Shown: in pieces, positions 35,961 to 44,429 of the stretch
Layout: every line of letters begins with the position of its first letter
Numbering within the stretch: position 1 is the stretch's first letter
Assembly: GCA_002368175.1 (NCBI GenBank)
Contig: AP018172.1
Coordinates: 7,629,001 to 7,693,000, forward strand
Source of the DNA: Calothrix sp. NIES-2098
GTDB taxonomy: Bacteria > Cyanobacteriota > Cyanobacteriia > Cyanobacteriales > Nostocaceae
DNA length: 64,000 nucleotides
Reading direction: 5' to 3'
Program-made: the position numbers and the translations under genes
Notes under the pieces: generated by a model
What the model was told of the DNA's origin: nothing
Database searches by the model: none
The model's input: only the letters and a program-made list of their open reading frames with translations

Positions 35961-36027
35961 AGTATAGAGGATGAGTGTTTCTCAATCCAATGCCCAATTC
36001 CCTATACTCTATTCCCAAATCTTATTA

Positions 36028-36804
36028 CTACATTCCCATAATTTCATATCCTGCATCCACATATATAACTTGTCCTGTAATTCCACTGGACAAATCGCTA
36101 CATAAGAAAGCAGCAGTGTTGCCTACTTCTAGTTGAGTGACTGTACGCCGTAGAGGAGCAACTTGCTCTACATGATGAATCATATCTAATATGCCTCCCA
36201 CCGCACTAGATGCTAAAGTGCGAATGGGGCCTGCGGAAATGGCATTTACGCGAATATTTTGCGGGCCGAGTTCAGCCGCTAGGTAACGGACGCTTGCTTC
36301 TAATCCTGCCTTAGCAACTCCCATAATGTTATAGTTGGGAATTGCTCTAACGCTACCTAAATACGAGAGAGTGAGGATACTTCCTCCTTCTGTCATCAAA
36401 GGTTTGGCTGCACCACTCAACTGCACCAGCGAGTAAGTACTAATTTGTAGTGCTGTGTTGAAGCCAGAGCGTGATGTTTGACTAAAATCTCCACTTAAAT
36501 CGTCTTTATTTGCAAATGCCAGACAGTGAACTAAAATGTCTAGCTTGCCCCACTTATTGCCGATTGTTTCAAAGGTAGACTGAATCTGTTCGTCGTTTTG
36601 GACATCACATGGCAAGAATAAGCTGGGGTTGAGAGGTTCTACCAATTCCGCAACTTTTTTCTCCATCTTGCCTCGCTCATCTGGCAAATAGGTAATACCT
36701 AAGTTAGCTCCAGCTTTGTGTAGTTGTTGAGCAATTCCCCAGGCGATTGAACGGTTATTTGCAATACCTGTAACAAGCGCGTTTTTTCCAGTCAGATTCA
36801 GCAT
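36028..36804 (-). CDS. fabI: Enoyl-[acyl-carrier-protein] reductase (NADH)
   Basis: Last reduction step of fatty acid elongation. 258 residues from ATG 36804, beginning MLNLTGKNALVTGIAN; a TTG seven codons upstream is less likely. FabI marks: GIANNRSIAWGIAQ for the cofactor, LAFANKDDLSG, LSYLGSVRAIPNYNIMGVAKAG with the Tyr-x6-Lys, and GPIRTLASSAV. The C-terminal GITGQVIYVDAGYEIMGM is typical. Target class of triclosan-type inhibitors. Confidence 0.95.
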   Translation of the reverse strand: MLNLTGKNALVTGIANNRSIAWGIAQQLHKAGANLGITYLPDERGKMEKKVAELVEPLNPSLFLPCDVQNDEQIQSTFETIGNKWGKLDILVHCLAFANKDDLSGDFSQTSRSGFNTALQISTYSLVQLSGAAKPLMTEGGSILTLSYLGSVRAIPNYNIMGVAKAGLEASVRYLAAELGPQNIRVNAISAGPIRTLASSAVGGILDMIHHVEQVAPLRRTVTQLEVGNTAAFLCSDLSSGITGQVIYVDAGYEIMGM

Positions 36805-37082
36805 ATAAATTTTTAATGTGAACAATCATGCTTGAGCATACTAGAATCTGACACTAGTTTGTCTTTGTTTTACACAGGATTCGTAAAAATGATTATTGGT
36901 GAGAGTGTTTACAGCAATAAAATTACTCTTTATTCCTTAAGATATTCTCAAGATATCTTGATTTTTTCTTCAAAAAACCTTTTGAATACAGCTATTATAA
37001 GTACCTTTTCAAAAAGCTCTAGCTAAAAATATCAATAATTATGTATCATTATAAACAAATAACTATGAAGCAGAGATTTTGA

Positions 37083-37096
37083 GTATAGGAAAGTAC
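37083..37096 (+). promoter_or_regulatory. NtcA-binding site (GTA-N8-TAC)
   Basis: A perfect GTA-N8-TAC palindrome, GTATAGGAAAGTAC, at 37083-37096, 89 bases before the ntcA ATG. NtcA of heterocyst-formers controls its own gene through such sites. The next -10-like TATTCT (37133-37138) is 36 bases on, farther than the usual 20-24, so the exact promoter it serves is unclear. Confidence 0.65.
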
Positions 37097-37184
37097 AGAA
37101 AGGTTGACGGTGCCTTATTGATTTTTCAGGTGTATTCTTAGGTAATCAGTTTTTGTTTTTCCGGCATTGGGTAGGGGAAGGGAG

Positions 37185-37856
37185 ATGATCGTGACACAAG
37201 ATAAAGCCCTAGCAAATGTTTTTCGTCAGATGGCAACCGGAGCGTTTCCTCCGGTTGTAGAAACGTTTGAACGCAATAAAACGATCTTTTTTCCTGGCGA
37301 TCCTGCTGAACGAGTTTATTTTCTTTTAAAAGGTGCTGTTAAGCTTTCCAGGGTTTATGAAGCAGGAGAAGAAATAACGGTAGCACTACTGCGGGAAAAT
37401 AGTGTTTTTGGTGTGTTGTCATTGTTGACAGGAAATAAGTCAGATAGGTTTTACCATGCCGTTGCATTTACCCCTGTAGAATTACTGTCAGCTCCAATTG
37501 AACAGGTGGAGCAAGCACTCAAGGAAAATCCAGAATTATCAATGTTAATGCTGCGAGGTTTGTCTTCGCGAATATTACAAACAGAGATGATGATTGAAAC
37601 TCTTGCACACCGAGATATGGGTTCAAGGTTAGTAAGTTTTTTATTAATTCTCTGTCGCGATTTTGGCGTTCCTTGTGCTGATGGAATCACAATCGATCTC
37701 AAGCTATCTCATCAGGCGATCGCGGAAGCAATTGGATCTACTCGCGTTACCGTCACTAGGTTACTTGGAGATTTACGCGAGAAAAAAATGATTTCTATCC
37801 ACAAAAAAAAGATTACTGTGCATAAACCCGTCACCTTAAGTAGGCAATTTACTTAA
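37185..37856 (+). CDS. ntcA: Global nitrogen regulator NtcA
   Basis: CRP/FNR-family regulator that binds 2-oxoglutarate and activates nitrogen-assimilation and heterocyst genes. 223 residues from ATG 37185, exactly the known length, with AGGGGAAGGGAG just before it. Effector domain about 20-130 ([24 protein letters not shown]), dimer helix with Arg129 and Glu134 ([10 protein letters not shown]), and winged HTH about 172-197 ([21 protein letters not shown]), whose recognition helix is the family's. An NtcA site lies upstream. It should control several genes elsewhere; agrE and hisB cannot be assigned from here. Confidence 0.97.
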
Positions 37857-38024
37857 ACCCAATTGGGGGAAGTAGAGGTGGCATGTGTTGTTTTTTTAGA
37901 GATGACGCCCATAATGGAGGTAGAGCTAAAAATTGAGTAAATTCAGCTATTGTCATTCTCTTATCCCCCACAAAAAATGGTTGAAAGTAGTAGGCTGTAT
38001 CTGGAAGCATTTCGGTAGCTGAAG

Positions 38025-39518
38025 ATGACCACTGGGTACATCCTCATCGCAGCAATTTTAATTTTGGGAGGCTTGCTTGCCACCGTGGGCGATCGCATCG
38101 GCACGCGCGTTGGCAAGGCGCGCCTCTCTCTATTTAAGTTACGTCCCAAAAATACGGCAGTACTGGTAACTATTTTTACGGGTACTTTAATTTCAGCATC
38201 AACCCTGGCAATTTTATTTGCTGCGGATGAAGGATTGCGCAAAGGAGTATTTGAATTAGAAGATATTCAAAGGGATCTGAGGAATAAGCGCGAACAGTTA
38301 AAAACCACAGAAACCCAGAAAAGCCAGGTAGAAAGCGAGCTCAACCAGGCAAGAAAAGAACAAGCCCAAGCTCAACAAGACTTACAAGCAATTAACAAGT
38401 CCTTACAGGCGGCGAATGCTAAACAACAAGCAACGCAGGCTCAATTAAATCGTACTGTTACTCAACAAGCCCAAACCCAATCCCAACTCAACCGCACTCA
38501 AAGCCAATTGGGACAAGTTGTAGCGCAATATCAAAAAGCAATAGCCGAACTGCAAAGCGTTTACGATGAGAAAAAGAATCTCTTGGCGGAAATTGAACAA
38601 CGGAAGATAGAACGCCAAAGACTCTATGCTGAAGCAAAAAAAGCAATTGACGAAGCCAAAACAGCTATAGCCAAACGCGATCGCGAATTAGCCAATCGGC
38701 AAGAAGCAATTGAACAGCGAGATCAAAAAATTTCCCAGTTAGATAAACTGATTCAACAGCGCAATCTAGAAGTTGCAGCCCGCGAACAGGTGATTGCCAA
38801 GCGGGAATCTCGTCTTCAAGAATTGGAAAAGCAACAAAATTATCTAGAACAAGAAGTAGCAAGGCTGGAAAAATATTATCAGTCTTACCGTGACCTCCGT
38901 TTAGGTAAATTGGCTTTGGTGCGGGGTCAAGTTCTGGCTGCGGCTGTAATTCAGGTTAACCAACCTACCGCAGCGCGTCAGGCAGTTATCCAATTACTAA
39001 AGGAAGCTAATCAGAATGCACTGCTTGAATTAGCTGAACCTGGGACAAATACAGTAAATAATGTAGAGATACTGCACGTTACCCAAGATAGAATTGAGCA
39101 ATTGATCAAGCAGATTAATGATGGTCGTGAATATGTCATGCGAATTTTTTCTGCTGGCAATTACGTTAGAGGTGAAAAACAGATAGAATTTTTTACTGAT
39201 ACAGCAAAAAACCAACTAGTCTTTTCCGGGGGACAGGTATTAGCCACTACTACTGCCGATCCCAAAACGATGACTTCTTATCAGTTAAGACAGCGGCTAG
39301 ATCTGCTGATTTCTGCTTCTCAATTTCGCGCTCGTAACGCTGGAATTATTGAAAATGTACAAATAGATGGTACTTTTTTGCGCTTTGTTGCCCAACTGAG
39401 ACAATTCGATCAACCTTTAGAAATTAAAGCGATCGCAGCTGAGGATACTTTTACAGCTGGGCCGCTGAGAGTGAAGCTAGTGGCAATATTCAACGGTCAA
39501 GTTATTTTTAGCACTTAA
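38025..39518 (+). CDS. DUF3084 coiled-coil membrane protein
   Basis: 497 residues. Two N-terminal helices (about 5-22 and 47-65) are split by a basic loop with GDRIGTRVGKARLSLFKLRP. A very long coiled coil rich in Gln, Lys and Glu runs from about 75 to 290. A globular C-terminal part (about 290-497) follows. This is the cyanobacterial DUF3084 family. The next gene, YqgF-like, lies 113 bases downstream and the DUF3146 gene is convergent with it; I remember the three as usual neighbours in cyanobacteria. Function unknown, perhaps cell envelope or division. Confidence 0.85.
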   Translation: MTTGYILIAAILILGGLLATVGDRIGTRVGKARLSLFKLRPKNTAVLVTIFTGTLISASTLAILFAADEGLRKGVFELEDIQRDLRNKREQLKTTETQKSQVESELNQARKEQAQAQQDLQAINKSLQAANAKQQATQAQLNRTVTQQAQTQSQLNRTQSQLGQVVAQYQKAIAELQSVYDEKKNLLAEIEQRKIERQRLYAEAKKAIDEAKTAIAKRDRELANRQEAIEQRDQKISQLDKLIQQRNLEVAAREQVIAKRESRLQELEKQQNYLEQEVARLEKYYQSYRDLRLGKLALVRGQVLAAAVIQVNQPTAARQAVIQLLKEANQNALLELAEPGTNTVNNVEILHVTQDRIEQLIKQINDGREYVMRIFSAGNYVRGEKQIEFFTDTAKNQLVFSGGQVLATTTADPKTMTSYQLRQRLDLLISASQFRARNAGIIENVQIDGTFLRFVAQLRQFDQPLEIKAIAAEDTFTAGPLRVKLVAIFNGQVIFST

Positions 39519-39631
39519 AAAATTATCAACACAACTTAATAGCCATATCAGCCTATTTACATAATTAAATAGGCTCTTACCAAAAAGCTTGTTGCCAGAA
39601 TTGTAATAAAATTTTGAATTTTAAATTACTT

Positions 39632-40078
39632 ATGACTTTCCGTGAATTCTCACCGACACAACCAGTCATTTTAGGCTTTGATCCCGGTCGAGACAAGTGT
39701 GGTTTAGCAGTAATTGGACTAGATCGACAAATACATTATCATCAGGTTGTAGCGGCAAGTGAAGCGATCGCCACAATCGAAACCCTGCGTCAGCAGTTAC
39801 CTGTATCCTTAATGGTAATGGGCGACCAAACAACAGCCAAGCAGTGGAAACAAAGACTGGGCCAAGAATTAACAGAACCACTAAATATTGTTTTAGTAGA
39901 TGAGCGCTACACAACTTTAGAAGCACGCGATCGCTATTGGCAAATGTACCCTCCCAAAGGATTAACAAAGCTATTACCGCAGGGTATGCGACAACCTCCA
40001 CGACCAATAGATGATATTGTTGCCATTCTTTTAATCGAAAGGTACTTAAATCGTTTAGCTGAATCAGTTAACAGTTAA
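39632..40078 (+). CDS. YqgF/RuvX-like RNase H-fold protein
   Basis: 148 residues from ATG 39632. The RNase H-fold motifs are VILGFDPGRDKCGLAVIGLD with the first catalytic Asp, VMGDQTT in the middle and VDERYTTLEARDRYW with Asp and Glu, then PIDDIVAILLIERYL near the end with Asp pair. Members include YqgF/RuvX, which mature pre-16S rRNA. It is shorter at the N-terminus and differs from the classical YqgF, so a divergent paralog is possible. Neighbour of DUF3084. Confidence 0.75.
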   Translation: MTFREFSPTQPVILGFDPGRDKCGLAVIGLDRQIHYHQVVAASEAIATIETLRQQLPVSLMVMGDQTTAKQWKQRLGQELTEPLNIVLVDERYTTLEARDRYWQMYPPKGLTKLLPQGMRQPPRPIDDIVAILLIERYLNRLAESVNS

Positions 40079-40090
40079 ATAACTGCTTAA

Positions 40091-40354
40091 CTAAAGTTCA
40101 GCGCGAATAGTAAAAGCATAATCGCCTCCAGGCTCTAACTGGTAGTCTTGTTTTTCCAAGAACCGACCTAGAGGTTCTTTAATTAAAGCGCGACCTTGAG
40201 AAGGCTTCACAGACAGTTCTCCCCGGCGAAAATGCCATTGGAACTGCCACTCAAACTCACCCGCACTCACTTCACCCTCAAGGAAGCCGTGTTGCCAAGA
40301 TTGGCGGGTAATTTTGACATGGGCGATGGTTTCTGGCAGACGTTTAGCACTCAC
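40091..40354 (-). CDS. DUF3146 family protein
   Basis: About 87 residues. The start is likely GTG 40354, giving MSAKRLPETIAHVKITRQSW; the frame continues upstream to a TTG at 40441 but that part is unlike the family. Well-preserved body: GFLEGEVSAGEFEWQFQWHF and QGRALIKEPLGRFLEKQDY, ending GGDYAFTIRAEL. A small beta-rich soluble protein specific to cyanobacteria, of unknown function. It converges on the YqgF-like gene, with 12 bases between. Confidence 0.75.
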   Translation of the reverse strand: MSAKRLPETIAHVKITRQSWQHGFLEGEVSAGEFEWQFQWHFRRGELSVKPSQGRALIKEPLGRFLEKQDYQLEPGGDYAFTIRAEL

Positions 40355-40459
40355 AATGCTGGATGTTAAGTTGGAAATTAAAGTAACCAAGTAGGCTAAT
40401 TCTTGTAATACCAAACATAGCGTAAATTGAGAAACTGACAAAGTGAGTATTTGTAAATT

Positions 40460-41190
40460 GAGCCTAACGACTGAAGTCGTAGTTATACGGACTAAGTATG
40501 GCCAATTACAAAAAGGGTATGAAATTTAATCATTCGTTAGTTAGTAGAACGCCGTAAAATCCAGCATCAACTCTTGATAATTGGCTAACTTGGTATTCAT
40601 CCTCAACTAAAAAATAAATACATATAGTAGGTTGTTTGGGATTACCGATAAACTTACGAGCACCCAGTGCAAGGTAATCTACAATCCAATATTCAGGTAT
40701 ACCTATTACCTCATATTTACCAACTTTTGTGTGATAGTCATCACTGTTAATAATTTACGTAAGGGTTGAATAATTGTTTAAATCAGATTTTTAACTCGTA
40801 TAAGTAAACGAGCATAAATATCTATATTGGCTCTTCATTAGATGTTATGCTAAATCTCATCCGCAATAATCATAAAACCCTTGTCAAACAATAAAAATGG
40901 ACATTATTTAATAATATTTTAGATATCAAGTAGAGGTTTGTTTTTGACCTATATTTTTTAAACAAGTTTTGATGTTTAACTAATAATTTGGCATACCAGG
41001 TACAAAAGAACGAAAATAAATCGCTCGACAAGTAGGGACACGGCATCTAAAGACTTTTAGTAAAACAAACATCTTATCTATACCATGCCCCTAAGATTTA
41101 GGTATTTTTTAATTTTTGAAAGTCCCTAATTACATTGAGCCTGTCTATATAGGCGGAGCTTCTTTAGCCGCAACTTCAGTCGTTCAGCTC
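40460..41190. repeat. Inverted repeat pair around a gene relic
   Basis: GAGCCTAACGACTGAAGTCG (40460-40479) and, on the minus strand, GAGCTGAACGACTGAAGTTG (41171-41190) match in 17 of 20 positions and face each other about 690 bases apart. They enclose the Uma2 relic. No transposase was found between them. The motif AACGACTGAAGTCG is familiar from cyanobacterial dispersed repeats. Between 40760 and 41170 I see only AT-rich sequence and a TAGGGACACGGCAT repeat fragment at 41034. Confidence 0.55.
40530..40754 (-). pseudogene. Uma2-family endonuclease relic (C-terminal part)
   Basis: The minus strand is open for about 74 codons from 40754 to a TGA at 40530-40532, preceded by an in-frame TAA at 40755-40757. 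Reading it gives DYHTKVGKYEVIGIPEYWIV then DYLALGARKFIGNPKQPTIC and IYFLVEDEYQVSQ. These match the second half of Uma2/DUF820 restriction-endonuclease-fold proteins (KxxEYxxxGIPEYWIVD with catalytic Asp and Lys region). The N-terminal half with the first catalytic residues is missing and there is no start, so this is a decayed gene. Confidence 0.75.
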
Positions 41191-41224
41191 GAATAATTTT
41201 GACAACTATTTAGAGAAGCATACA

Positions 41225-41274
41225 GCGATGCCTTGCCCTAAGGCATCGCGGATTTTAGATTCAATCTAAAATCC
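41225..41274 (-). terminator. Two adjacent hairpins after pnp
   Basis: On the minus strand after the pnp stop: a 12-bp perfect stem GGATTTTAGATT (41250-41261) with AATCTAAAATCC (41263-41274), then a 10-bp perfect stem GCGATGCCTT (41225-41234) with AAGGCATCGC (41240-41249). No long T-run follows, so they may stabilise the 3' end rather than stop transcription. Confidence 0.6.
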
Positions 41275-41283
41275 CAAATCGAT

Positions 41284-43440
41284 TTATCGATTTACTGCTG
41301 CTGCTTCTCGTGCCGCAGCTGCTTGGTCAGGATGAATACCTAAACGTGTGAGATTAATCCGACCTTTGTTGTCAATTTCGCGCACTTTGACAATCACTTC
41401 ATCGCCAACGGCTACTTCATCTTCAACTTTACCAACGCGGTAGTCAGCTAGTTGAGAAATGTGGATCATGCCTTCTTTTCCGGGTAAAAATTCTACAAAG
41501 GCACCAATAGGTATAATGCGAGTCACGCGTCCTACATAAACGTCACCTTCGTGCAGCTTGCGGGTCATACCTTGGATGATATTTCTGGCTCTCTTCGCCT
41601 TGCTTTCATCCACCGCGGAAATTGTAACGGTGCCATCATCTTCAATGTCAATTTTTGCACCTGTTTCCTCGGTGATGCCTTTGATTGTCTTACCTCCAGG
41701 CCCAATCACCAGACCAATCATGTCGGGATCGATCTTAATGGTCAACAGACGTGGAGCGTAGGGTGAAGTTTCTGTGCGTGGTTGCTCGATGGTTTGCAGC
41801 ATTTTGTCTAAAATGTGCAAGCGGGCTGACTTGGCTTGATGGATGGCTTGGGCAATAATGTCCAATGACAGACCAGAGATCTTCATATCCATTTGTAAGG
41901 CTGTAATCCCCGCATCCGTACCAGCCACTTTAAAGTCCATGTCGCCTAAAAAGTCTTCGATACCCTGAATATCAGTAAGAACGCGGACTTCATCTCCTTC
42001 TTTAATCAGACCCATTGCTGCACCGCTAACAGGTTTAATAATTGGTACGCCAGCATCCATTAACGCTAGGGTGGAACCGCACACCGAACCCATCGAGGTA
42101 GAACCATTGGAAGATAGGACTTCCGATACTACGCGAATTACGTAAGGAAATTGTTCTTTCGGTGGTAGCACGGGTAACAGCGCTCGCTCTGCTAATGCGC
42201 CATGACCAATTTCCCGCCTTCCTGGGGCGCGCATCGGCTTAGTTTCCCCGACTGAGAAGGGTGGGAAGTTGTAATGGTGTAAGTAGCGTTTAGATTGGTC
42301 TACTTGCAGGTCATCGCTGAGGTTTTGAGCATCTCCAGGTGTACCTAGGGTACAAGCAGATAATACCTGAGTGAGTCCCCGGTTAAATAAGCCACTACCG
42401 TGAACGCGCTTAGGTAAGACATCAACTAAACAAGAAACGGGACGCACTTCATCGAGTTTGCGACCATCAACGCGAACGTTGTCTTCGATAATTTGACGGC
42501 GCATGAAGTGTTTGGTAATTTCCTTGAAAGTGTTACCAAGGGCTTTGCTGTTAGCGGTTGTCGCAACACGAATGGGATCTTCTTCAGGAAGTTCCGCGAT
42601 CGCATTTGCTATACTTTCCTTAACTACATCCAAAGCGGCATCGCGCTCTGGCTTTGTTAATTCAAATTGCGCGAGAATTTTCTTAATCTCTTCACTGGCG
42701 CGATCGCTAATAAATTGGTCTAAAGTTGGGTCGACTTCTGGCGGTTCTCGGTGGACAATTTCTAGACCGAGTTCTTGAACTAAATCTAGTTGCGCCTGGA
42801 TTAAATCTCGGACAGCTTCGTAGCCAAAATCAATCGCCTCGATAATATCGCGTTCTGGTAACTGATTGGCTCCCGCCTCTACCATGATCACACCATCTGG
42901 CGAACCTGCAACCACCAGATCCAAATCTCCCGCTTCAATTTCTGCGTAGGTAGGGTTAATAACGAAATCATCGCCTACCAAACCTACTCTGACGGCTGCC
43001 ATTGGCCCGTTAAAGGGAATTTGAGCAATTAGAGTAGCAATAGAAGCACCTGTAACAGCGAGCACATCGGGTGGTACTTGCTCATCCATTGACAATGTCA
43101 AAGCGACAATTTGCAAGTCATCCCGCAACCATGAAGGGAACAGCGGACGCAGGGGACGGTCTATCAGACGGCTAGTAAGAATTGTTTTTTCTGGTGGACG
43201 ACCTTCACGCCGCATGATCCCGCCGGGAATCCTACCCGCAGCATATAGTCTTTCTTCGTAATCTACTGTGAGGGGAAGAAAATCAATGCCTTCTCTGGCT
43301 TGCGATCGCGTAGCCGTCACTAAAACAGCTGTATCCCCTGATTGTATCAAAACCGACCCACCAGCTTGGGGTGCTAGCAGGCCTACCTTCAGTCGAATAT
43401 CCCGTCCGTCAAAGGATATTGACTTATCAACTTCTGTCAT
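41284..43440 (-). CDS. pnp: Polyribonucleotide nucleotidyltransferase (PNPase)
   Basis: 3'-5' phosphorolytic exoribonuclease of RNA turnover, possibly a poly(A) maker in cyanobacteria. 718 residues, full length. Domains in order: RNase PH 1 (from about 10), alpha-helical linker (about 240-320), RNase PH 2 (about 325-545, with GRREIGHGALAERALLPVLP and GSVCGSTLALMDAGVPI), KH (IGLVIGPGGKTIKGITEETG) and S1 (GDVYVGRVTRIIPIGAFVEF). Catalytic Asp in FLGDMDFKVAGTDAGI are present. It begins MTEVDKSISFDGRDIRL. Two hairpins follow its stop. Confidence 0.97.
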   Translation of the reverse strand: MTEVDKSISFDGRDIRLKVGLLAPQAGGSVLIQSGDTAVLVTATRSQAREGIDFLPLTVDYEERLYAAGRIPGGIMRREGRPPEKTILTSRLIDRPLRPLFPSWLRDDLQIVALTLSMDEQVPPDVLAVTGASIATLIAQIPFNGPMAAVRVGLVGDDFVINPTYAEIEAGDLDLVVAGSPDGVIMVEAGANQLPERDIIEAIDFGYEAVRDLIQAQLDLVQELGLEIVHREPPEVDPTLDQFISDRASEEIKKILAQFELTKPERDAALDVVKESIANAIAELPEEDPIRVATTANSKALGNTFKEITKHFMRRQIIEDNVRVDGRKLDEVRPVSCLVDVLPKRVHGSGLFNRGLTQVLSACTLGTPGDAQNLSDDLQVDQSKRYLHHYNFPPFSVGETKPMRAPGRREIGHGALAERALLPVLPPKEQFPYVIRVVSEVLSSNGSTSMGSVCGSTLALMDAGVPIIKPVSGAAMGLIKEGDEVRVLTDIQGIEDFLGDMDFKVAGTDAGITALQMDMKISGLSLDIIAQAIHQAKSARLHILDKMLQTIEQPRTETSPYAPRLLTIKIDPDMIGLVIGPGGKTIKGITEETGAKIDIEDDGTVTISAVDESKAKRARNIIQGMTRKLHEGDVYVGRVTRIIPIGAFVEFLPGKEGMIHISQLADYRVGKVEDEVAVGDEVIVKVREIDNKGRINLTRLGIHPDQAAAAREAAAVNR

Positions 43441-43542
43441 TCAGTTTTTTTTCCTTCTATGCACGCTATTCTCTCTCTGTGGCAATCCTAACATTTATGC
43501 ACTATGGCTGGCTTCAGGAACATACAAAGATAAACAACTTTG

Positions 43543-44088
43543 TCAACATAAAGCACGATACATCATTAGTGCCTCTACCACTTGCCCATCGGCTAATTTA
43601 GCTGCGTGCGGAATGCGCCCAATAATTTCAAATCCCAATTTCTGCCACAGTGTAATTGACGGTATATTAGTTTCAAAGACCAAATTGAACATGACTGCTT
43701 CGTAGCCGAGGCTAGCCGCGATCGCTAGCATCGCCTCTCCCATAAACCGCCCTATGCCTTGACCTCGTAACTGTGGTTGTACAATAAAACCAGCGTTGCA
43801 AATATGGCTGCACCGACCAGGGAAGTTTGGTTTCAAATAAAATGCGCCTAATATCTCTTTAGGTTTGTGTGTATTGCTCTGCTCAACTGCCCTAACAACA
43901 AAGGCATCCTGACTCAACCAATAAGCCGCAAATTCTGCTGAAGAAAGGGGTTGCTTTTGAGGATAAGTTTTCCCTTCAATAATTACTAGATTTAGTAATG
44001 CCCTGACTATCTCCTGCTCTTGAGGATGTATATAATCTAGTTCTACTTTGATGCTATTTGTTGTAACTTGATAAAGGGGAAATTCCAT
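43543..44088 (-). CDS. GNAT-family N-acetyltransferase
   Basis: 181 residues. Motif A of the acetyl-CoA site is VQPQLRGQGIGRFMGEAMLAIA, followed by GYEAVMFNLVFETNIPSITLWQKLGFEIIGRIPHAA, typical of the RimI/phosphinothricin-type branch. The N-terminal part holds a four-stranded substrate region. It sits upstream of pnp on the same strand with a 102-base gap. Substrate cannot be predicted. Confidence 0.85.
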   Translation of the reverse strand: MEFPLYQVTTNSIKVELDYIHPQEQEIVRALLNLVIIEGKTYPQKQPLSSAEFAAYWLSQDAFVVRAVEQSNTHKPKEILGAFYLKPNFPGRCSHICNAGFIVQPQLRGQGIGRFMGEAMLAIAASLGYEAVMFNLVFETNIPSITLWQKLGFEIIGRIPHAAKLADGQVVEALMMYRALC

Positions 44089-44429
44089 TAATTATGATTA
44101 TTTATTAATTATTGATATTTATTATATAGTGACAATTCTATATTTGTAATAATTAACCGCCGATAGAAGATGATAAAGGCAGATAAATTTGTATCTAATT
44201 ATGCTAGTAGTTCACCAAACTTAATTTGATGCATAAGAGAACCAAACGCAAAGAAAGAGGTTAAAGGCTCGTTGAACCAAATCAATTTGTTGAATTCATA
44301 GCAAATGCTATATTTCAATTAGCTAAAATAACCGATCAAAAATATGAGTAACAGTGATTTTTATAGCCTAATATTTATAATGAATTATTGACATAACCTA
44401 ACAGATAATTAGTAGCTTGGTAGTTAAAA
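44089..44429. other. AT-rich intergenic region, divergent promoters
   Basis: Between the GNAT and SNF2 genes, divergent. Very AT-rich; no repeat or ORF recognised. Confidence 0.35.

Noticed and set aside
36832..37026. Small plus-strand frame between fabI and ntcA
   Set aside because: AT-rich, no ribosome binding site, falls in the ntcA promoter region.
39666..40007. Minus-strand 113-codon frame over the YqgF-like gene
   Set aside because: Antisense to a gene with clear RNase H motifs.
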